Positions 56,824 to 64,000 of a DNA stretch of 64,000 nt are shown here, piece by piece. Source of the DNA: Panicum virgatum. Its lineage: Eukaryota; Streptophyta; Magnoliopsida; Poales; Poaceae. The position numbers and the translations under genes were made by a program. The notes under the pieces were generated by a model, which made no database searches, was not told the DNA's origin, and saw only the letters and a program-made list of their open reading frames with translations. Each line of letters opens with the position of its first letter. Position 1 is the stretch's first letter. The stretch is from NCBI RefSeq assembly GCF_016808335.1, contig NC_053150.1:48168119-48232118 (forward strand). Direction: 5' to 3'.

Positions 56824-59800
56824 TTAAGAACCCGAGTCAGCAGATCCTGAAACATCACAGAATTCAACATATTACTTATGATAATCATGCATCCAAAATA
56901 ATCACTGAGAAGCTTAGTCTCACTACTAAGGGAAGATGATACTTGCCTTCACCACAGAGCTGCTCAACTCGGCTTACGATGTGCTTGCCATAGGTGTACT
57001 TCCTCAATGCTTGCAGATGACCCTTTACACGGCTGAGGAGAAGTTCCCGTTGACTCTCATTGCATGTTTCGAGTATCTTCTGAACCACATAATTAGCATA
57101 CTGGTCCTTCATCATTGCCTAATTGAACATAACAAATGGTTAGCGAACATAACCTAGGATCCAGTCAAGGGAGACAAAGTTACAGAAGAAAAGAGGCTCG
57201 TTCAGTTCATTCATGATAATAAGGTTCACAGCTCCAAGAAGCTGGAAGCATGGAACTGAAAGGCAGACACTCATGGCATTATCTGATTTGTATGCTAGCA
57301 AATATTTCATCTTCCTACCTCAGACCAGTTCATTGTAGCATTAGTTTCATAACCTCTCTGGGTCTGGAAAGAAGGAAATGGATGATGGAAAAATCACGGG
57401 ATTGCAGCTATCATACATACCAGCAAATTGTCATTGCCCTCTGTCTGCTCCACGATCTGCCTGATCAGAAGATCCCGCTCCACAATATCACCATGCTGAA
57501 AACACTTCTCTATCACATTTGATGCAAATTTATTTTGGCTCATGGTGACAACCTGTCCAGCCAATTTAGTAATAATTTGGCTCCTCTCATGAGATTTTCC
57601 TCTTTCTAGAACATGCTGCAAAAGAACCAGAGAGAATAATAAGCTGACAAGAAAGACAGAAACGTATCAAACATTGGTACCTCATAAGAGAAAGGTGTTG
57701 AGCATCCACTATATCAAACTACAAACAGATTTTACCTGTGTAACATAGTTGCCATACTGATCTTGAGCAAGGATGCACGCTGACTGCAAAATCTCATCTA
57801 TTATGCACTGGCCTTGTGAATTACCACCACAATGCTCCAAAACTCTCTGCCCAGTATGACAAACATTAAAGAGGCCACCAGAATCTCTCACCAAATTTCA
57901 ATATAATATTACTGTATCTTACCTGAATTACACGGCAACCATAAGGGTGCATTGAAAGGCTAGCAACTTGTCCCTGAAAAGCAGATACTATGAAACCAAT
58001 ATGTTCTGTAGGGACACATTCAATACACTTCTGGATAACATGGTTTCCATTTTGATCACGAACACATCGCATAACATGTCCATCAAGCTCACGAACTAGA
58101 TCTATTTTCTGGTCAAGTTCCATAACTTCAAGAGCCTACATGTTTTCAGAGAGAAGTTAGTGGAAGCAAAAATCAACAATGATAGCTGTTAGTTGCTTAC
58201 ACTAAGCTAGATGATAGCAAGAATCACATGGGAAGCTAAGCTGTAAGGTGCCTACACAGAATCACCAGCCCCAGTTACATTAGCAGATTAAACAGTAATT
58301 TCTAGGTATACAGAACGAAACCATTTAGAATGGCATAGGTAAGTTCCCCTCGGAACACCGTAAAGATTACAAAAGGATACCCCTCTGACAATGACATGCA
58401 GTGGATGTGGATGTTGTGATAGAACCCTACCGTGTATTTTTGCAATAAGGAAAGGAAAAACAAAAGAAAGAAAGAAAGAAAGACTTTATGTCGAGACAAA
58501 TACCAGTAAGGAAAAACACTGATTGGTAGAACGTAAACTAAAAAGAATTGATCCCACTCCCACACATACTTGTGGTAGTATATTAGATACCACATGTTTC
58601 AAATATATTAAGGCACAGCATGTTTCACATGCTCACTCCACTACTGTTGCTATGCTCATATAAACCTTAGTAGAAACTTTGATCTGAATCACGCAGTTTT
58701 ACCAAGACCAAAGCCATCTATCACAGGCACATGTAACTAGTATCACCCAGGATATCACTTTACTCAGCAGCTAATGTCAAAACCAAGCAGAAGTGGTTTG
58801 AGACTTACAAATATCACAAGTTGATGAAAAAAAATGCTATATACGAATAAATTGAGACATGGACTTGTATAAACATTGTATTTATTCCTATTATTATTAC
58901 AAAATATTCACATTTAACATAAACATATTAGCCAAAGATTAAAGAGTACCTTCTGAATTACTCTGCAGCCATACATCTGAAGACTCAAAGGCAAAACATG
59001 ACCAACAAGCTTAGTGGCAAGATCCCTCCTTTGCTCACGAGTTCCATGTTCAAAGAACTGCAGTGAATACATGTTATTTCTTCTAATACAACTCAAGTTA
59101 CTGGTCACTTGTTACAAGGCATGAATATGTGAGATGAAGTGACCAGACATGGCATTCAATAGACAAAAAATTTACTGAGGACCAGGAGATTCATCCTTAA
59201 CAACAGCATACCTTTTGGATCACATAGTTCCCAAAAACGTCAGTCATTAATGATGCAGCATGAGGAAGAACTTCTGCAAAAACAGATGCCTTCTCTTCGG
59301 CAGTGCAGTTTTCCAACTTCTGCTGGATGAATCGGCTACCATGTTGGTCAGCGCTGGGATCAAGAACACTCCAGAATTAGCATACAAACCTTTATTTCTT
59401 GGAATGGATTTTAAAACAGGATATGGGCTAAATCAATAATCAATACTGGACAACTAACCTGTATTCCACAATGCGGCCTGTGATATCAGATAGCTCGACC
59501 CTACGTGCTCTGTTGGACTTTAACTCTTCTAGGAAAGAGCACGCCTTTGGTTCATCAAACTTCTGCCTTTCTCGCTGCCCTTGAGTCCCTGAATTAGCAG
59601 TAATATTTCTGGTGGGGGACTGGAATCCAACAGAATCGTTTCTCCTACCAGGAGGCAATGCTCCAGGCAATGTTTGTCCCTGAAATACCGGACTTGTAGG
59701 GTAACTCATCGGTACTCCAATGTAGGGTGACATGGCTTGATAATTTGGAACAGCTCCTCCTCTTCTGGATGTGGGAGAATTAGGAAAACCAGTTCTTGGA

Positions 59801-62393
59801 AGCTGAAGCCTCTGATCAGAAGGGTATGCAGTTTGAGGCATCATCTTTTGTGGATCAAAGCTTTCAGCTGGATTCCCGGCAACAGTAAATCTTGGACCCA
59901 TTGTATTGTATTGATTTCCACCAGTATACTGAAGTAAAGAGGGGTGCTGAAAGAAATGAATGAAGTTTGGGTCGGGAATGGATGGCTGCATACCAACCCC
60001 AAGTTGCCCATACATTTTATATGACTGCATAAAATCCGTTCCCCCAATAGGATTCCCAGTTGATGGAAAACCAGATGGCCTGCCACTAAAGCTTGGAGTC
60101 ATAGGACTGTCAAGAGGCGTAGCAAGAGAACCTTGGGGAGCATAACTAGCTATAAACGGTGGCAAAACTGAACCAGGTACAGGGTACCCTCCAGTTCCAA
60201 TTGAAGTTGGAAATGCATTAGCAGGGTGCAAATTCTGATAGTAAGGGCTTCCAAAAGAATTTGGTGTGAAGAAAGGTGATGTCATTCCAAGCTGCGGTAA
60301 AAATTGCTGCATGTCACCAGCAGGTAACTTGAGCTGAGTATGAGACAGGTTATCAGCAAAAGGAACATGGGAAAGATGTGGTCCTTGAGGGGTCATTTGA
60401 ATAGGATCGCCTTGGGCTGGTAGCAAGGGGACATACTGCTGCAAGACATTGTCCTGCCACTTCTGGTTAACAGATGAGGATGAATGGCCATCCAAACTTA
60501 ACTTCAAATTCTTCATATTGGAGTCCACATTATCAAGCTCAGTAACAGCTGTGCCACTGCCAAGCACAACATTTCCAAGTTTGGTGTCTACGGCTGGCTT
60601 TTCTTGCTGAGAAATTTGCACACCAGTATTACCAGTATATGATGAGCTGGAAAGGGGCGATGATGAAATATCATTGCTAATAGTACTTTTCAGTGGGCTT
60701 TTTGGTGCCCAAGAGTTCAAATCCAATTCCTTGACAGCATCAACTGACAAACTCCTTGACAAATTTATTTCAGAACGTACAGTCATAGCATCACCAGTGT
60801 TGCTATTTGAAGGATTAGAAGATGAACTATCAGGCAAAGACGCCACACTCTGCTGAAAGCTTTCCTGAAGAAAATACAAACACATGATGATAAGGCCATT
60901 TGTCACAGAATAGAAAATCAAAGCATTAATTAAAACATCATTTGTAAATAGAAAAGAAAAAGAGTAAAGTAAGAATTGGGAAGGAACAAGCAATAAAATA
61001 CCAATGTTGCACCACTCTAGATTTCTTTTAGAACTTGTTAACAGCTTATGAGCAGCAGCAATGGATTTTGGAAAGCAATTATATTTTACTGTTTTCACAT
61101 AGGTTTACCAATTAATAACTGTTATCGTAGAATATAAAACCAGCAAAATCTTTTCCACATTTTGTTAACTTTATAAAACTCTTAAAGTGATCTAGACAGA
61201 CTTAAGTGCTGGCATTTAGTTTGTAACATGGTAAGATATTGGGGAACATTGGATCAATCACTTTTTGAAGTGTTCGAAGGGACCTTACCTTTTATACGTA
61301 TTCAAAAGGAACCTTAGTTTTCAGCTTTTCTATATACAAAGATCATTAAATATCTGCTAAATGGGGCTGGAATATTGGATTGCGACATAAGAGCAATAAT
61401 GTTTATTTCTACCTTCTTAATACAGCAAATTCAGTGGCCTCATAACATAAGATAATCATTGTGTAAGTATGATGAAAAATTAATATCTTATTTCGAGTTC
61501 ATGCAAGTAAAAAGATCAATCCATCCCTGTTCACTCGTACCCCCCTAAAGCAAATCATAAGTTGGATAAGATATAATATTACAATCAAAACCCAATCCAG
61601 CTTTCCATGTCACTACACTAACTAGCATATATCAGAACAATAATAGACTATTTTCCCTTTGGTAACTACAGATTGAATGCATGCAAAAGCCTAAACCAAA
61701 AGATGGCACATATAGTTAAAGGTAGAATTAATACAACAGCCCTGACAGAAAAGGGGTGTTTGATCCATGTCAAGCACTTACCAGCATAAAATCCTGGCTC
61801 TCGAAGTTGGATGCACTGGAGATAACCTGGGCATCCTCCATTGAACTTGAATCCAATCTTGGAGATTTATCATCCTCTGGTTCTTCTTTGTGAGTTGATA
61901 GAGTAGATCGAGGAACATATATGGAGCTTTTGCTGCTGTTATCTTGGGAGACCACCCTCCATTCTTTAGCCTTGCCAACCCGGTTCATTAATCTGCGGCT
62001 CTCCCTCGAAATAAGTGGTGGGGGGAGCCTTGGGTTCAGATTCACCTTGGACCCATAATACTCAAAATATGCTGGATCAGCACACAGTTGCTCCTCAGAC
62101 TTGGAACTGCCAGTGACATTATCCAAGTTTGCCAAACTGGCTTCAAAGCTCCCACTCTGCTGGCCAATGAGATGACCAAGAGCAGCAAGAGATCCTTCCA
62201 TGCTAGGTGGTGCACTTCCACTGCGATTTGGGACAGATTCCCTCCAGCCCCCATAAACCCCAGTGCCATTATCCACAAATCCCAAATCTTCCCCTGAAAG
62301 GCCACCCACTGAAGAGTCAAATGCACCAAAGCCCTTACTCCAGTCCCTAGCCCCTGTCCCACCAATTAATCGGACAGCACTCTCAGTAGCCAT
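56824..62393 (-). CDS. PUM: Pumilio (PUF) RNA-binding protein, APUM1-6-like
   Basis: Encodes a cytoplasmic post-transcriptional repressor that binds 3' untranslated regions. Exons, minus strand: 62393-61782, 60864-59459, 59353-59212, 59057-58950, 58135-57923, 57846-57736, 57615-57421, 57118-56947, 56846-56824, giving 993 aa. The N-terminal 640 residues are Ser/Gly/Pro/Asn-rich and low complexity; the Pumilio homology domain occupies about 640-985. Repeat recognition triplets in order are SRxxQ, NYxxQ, CRxxQ, NHxxQ, CRxxQ, NYxxQ, SNxxE, NYxxQ, which by the PUF code predict UGUAUAUA. The last intron uses a GC donor (56946) and joins to a 23-nt terminal exon encoding the end GSADSGS. A 5' untranslated intron is likely: its acceptor CTGCAG lies four bases before the ATG. 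The gene converges on EXO70. Confidence 0.96.
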
Positions 62394-64000
62394 TAGACTG
62401 CAGAGACAAATTGGTCATTTAGTGCTAATCAATCGATAAAATATGCAAGGAGCTCAACCTTTATTACTTTCTAAACCAGATTATTGAAGCATAAATGTTT
62501 GGTAGTGCAACAAGTAACAAGAATGAGCGTGTCAAGCAAATGCATTCTAGATTTCATTTCTAGGGGGTCCATATTGGATAATGGTAAAGAGACAGCCTAA
62601 CAGATAAAACATACATGAAGGGTAACTAAATATGATGCATTAGCCAGATAATACCATATGTGCACAACTTTGATAGTTCGGGGCCTCAATTTAAACACAG
62701 AAACATAGCAGTGAGCCACAATTGATCTAAATGACAAATCACAAATGGAAAAGTTGCCAAGGTGAGCCAGCTATTTGGTCACACACATCTAGCGCCCCAA
62801 GCCCCCAACTGCAGTGGTATCACCAATAGCTCAGATAAGGCCTTTGGGGTGTAATCGTGCACATATTCATCAAGTTTCACACAAACCTAGGACACTTCCT
62901 ACCTCAGTAATCATCTCCCGATCAATCTAGTGGAGAAAAAATAAAATTTCCATACGAGATCAGACGAAGTAGCCGCTGGACTAATTCCCCAAGAGAAAGC
63001 ACTCTTTTCTCACAAACAAGCGCACAAGGCACTCCAAAACCAGTCGAAACACTGGAAGAGTGGACAAATTCAGGAACACCCACAAACCCTTGTTGATAGG
63101 CGGAACACATTCGTGCAGTTTGGACCCTTGACTCCAATCCCAGAGTAACAGAAACGCACACATTCCCCTCCTCAAAGGTGACAAGCCAACACTCAAGCAG
63201 TCAAGCTCCAACCACAGCCTGAAATTACCCCCCAAAATCCGGCAAACACAAGCATTCTTAGGATCACACTGCCACACCAGTCAAAAGGAGAGAACGAAAT
63301 ACAAAGATGGAAAGGAACGACCTTGTGCCCCCCGATCCAGCCGGCCGGCCGGCAGCCAGAAACCCTAAGCCTCAAGCACCAGCGCCGCCACCAAGCGGCC
63401 TCCTCCGGAAGCTTGCCGTAACAAGCTTCTCCCTTTCTCCAGAGGAACAAACCACCTCAGCCTTATCCACCCCTTGGAGAACACCCTCTCAGGCAGAAGC
63501 TTTCCTTTCCTCCTCCCCCTCCACCTTCTCCGCTTTACCCTATTTATTTTGTGAATCAGTGGAGAAAACGACGGGCAACAGGAGGGTTGAACGGGTGCCT
63601 GTGCGGTCGCTTCTAAAACCCGCAAACCACCTGTGCCTGTGCGGCTAGGCTGGGTGCCACTGCAGTGGCGTGCTTTGGGAGGTGGTGTGCAGCGGAGATG
63701 GGACGGAGGGGGTCACAAGGCATCGTTTGCGTAAGGGGAACTTGGGCGGCAGGATTATGCAGTAGCAGCACTACGCATACACGGAGATTGGGGACACACT
63801 TTAAGCTTTTCTCCAGAAATAAAGAGGGTCAGATGGTTTTTGTGGAAGGAATGGACCTTTGAAACGGCAAATCTTTTGCTAAAGTTAAACCTAATCCATA
63901 GGTATGATACTAGGAGGTAAGTAAATAGATTTCATTTCTATCCTTTCATCTAGGCATGTTTGTTTAGTATTGTGCGCAATAATTTTTGTTAGGAGGCAAA
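62394..64000. other. Upstream region of the Pumilio gene
   Basis: Contains the probable 5' untranslated intron (acceptor at about 62398-62403 on the minus strand, donor possibly near 63321) and a GC-richer 5' leader and promoter around 63300-63640. A TATA-like AAATAAATAGG (minus strand) lies near 63540. Nothing recognisable lies between 63660 and the window end. Confidence 0.5.

Overview
This window is nuclear DNA from a grass (Poaceae), most likely a panicoid or a relative. The evidence is intron-containing plant genes with very GC-rich first exons, Stowaway- and Tourist-like MITEs, and Ty3/gypsy chromovirus elements with LTRs of several kilobases. It has two halves: a nested retrotransposon island (about 1-21.3 kb) and a compact block of eight conserved housekeeping or regulatory genes (27.5-62.4 kb), separated by about 6 kb of mostly unrecognised sequence. 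I found no rRNA, tRNA or CRISPR array.

Left half. The window opens inside a reverse-oriented LTR (1-1765). After 1.8 kb of unassigned sequence comes a large, decayed Tekay/Del-type chromovirus on the + strand (3579-21345). Its 5' LTR is truncated and is interrupted by a solo LTR (5135-8345). Its leader is interrupted by a 4-kb LTR in the opposite orientation (9744-13716). Its gag-pol (14135-18486) carries seven nonsense codons, one frameshift and a lost integrase catalytic aspartate. Its 3' LTR (18553-21345) is intact. Two of the LTR families carry a related short open frame ending in a shared GKPRS motif. A third carries a short acidic frame.

Right half. In order: an auxin response factor of the ARF7/19 activator class (+), an intronless METTL13-like methyltransferase (+), a UBP1-type triple-RRM oligouridylate-binding protein (+), a PPR protein (+), an organellar RluA-type RNA pseudouridine synthase (-), a BT1-like mitochondrial-carrier protein (+), an EXO70 exocyst subunit (+) and a Pumilio RNA-binding protein (-). 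Exon structures were assembled by hand. Every multi-exon model closes in frame: ARF 1093 aa, UBP1 446 aa, pseudouridine synthase 478 aa, carrier 373 aa, EXO70 693 aa, Pumilio 993 aa. The pseudouridine synthase and carrier genes are head to head over a short region packed with TGGGC/GCCCA motifs. PPR/synthase and EXO70/Pumilio are tail to tail. Several genes act in RNA regulation (UBP1, PPR, pseudouridine synthase, Pumilio), but they are not a known pathway unit and clustering is probably coincidental.

I see no clearly new biological system. The most interesting items are the shared LTR-embedded open frame, the unclassified GATAC-rich element with an internal 69-bp tandem repeat in the carrier gene's first intron, three GC-AG introns in about 43, a diverged duplication at 22.8-24.6 kb with no recognisable product, and a PPR gene whose best-context ATG is in the wrong frame.
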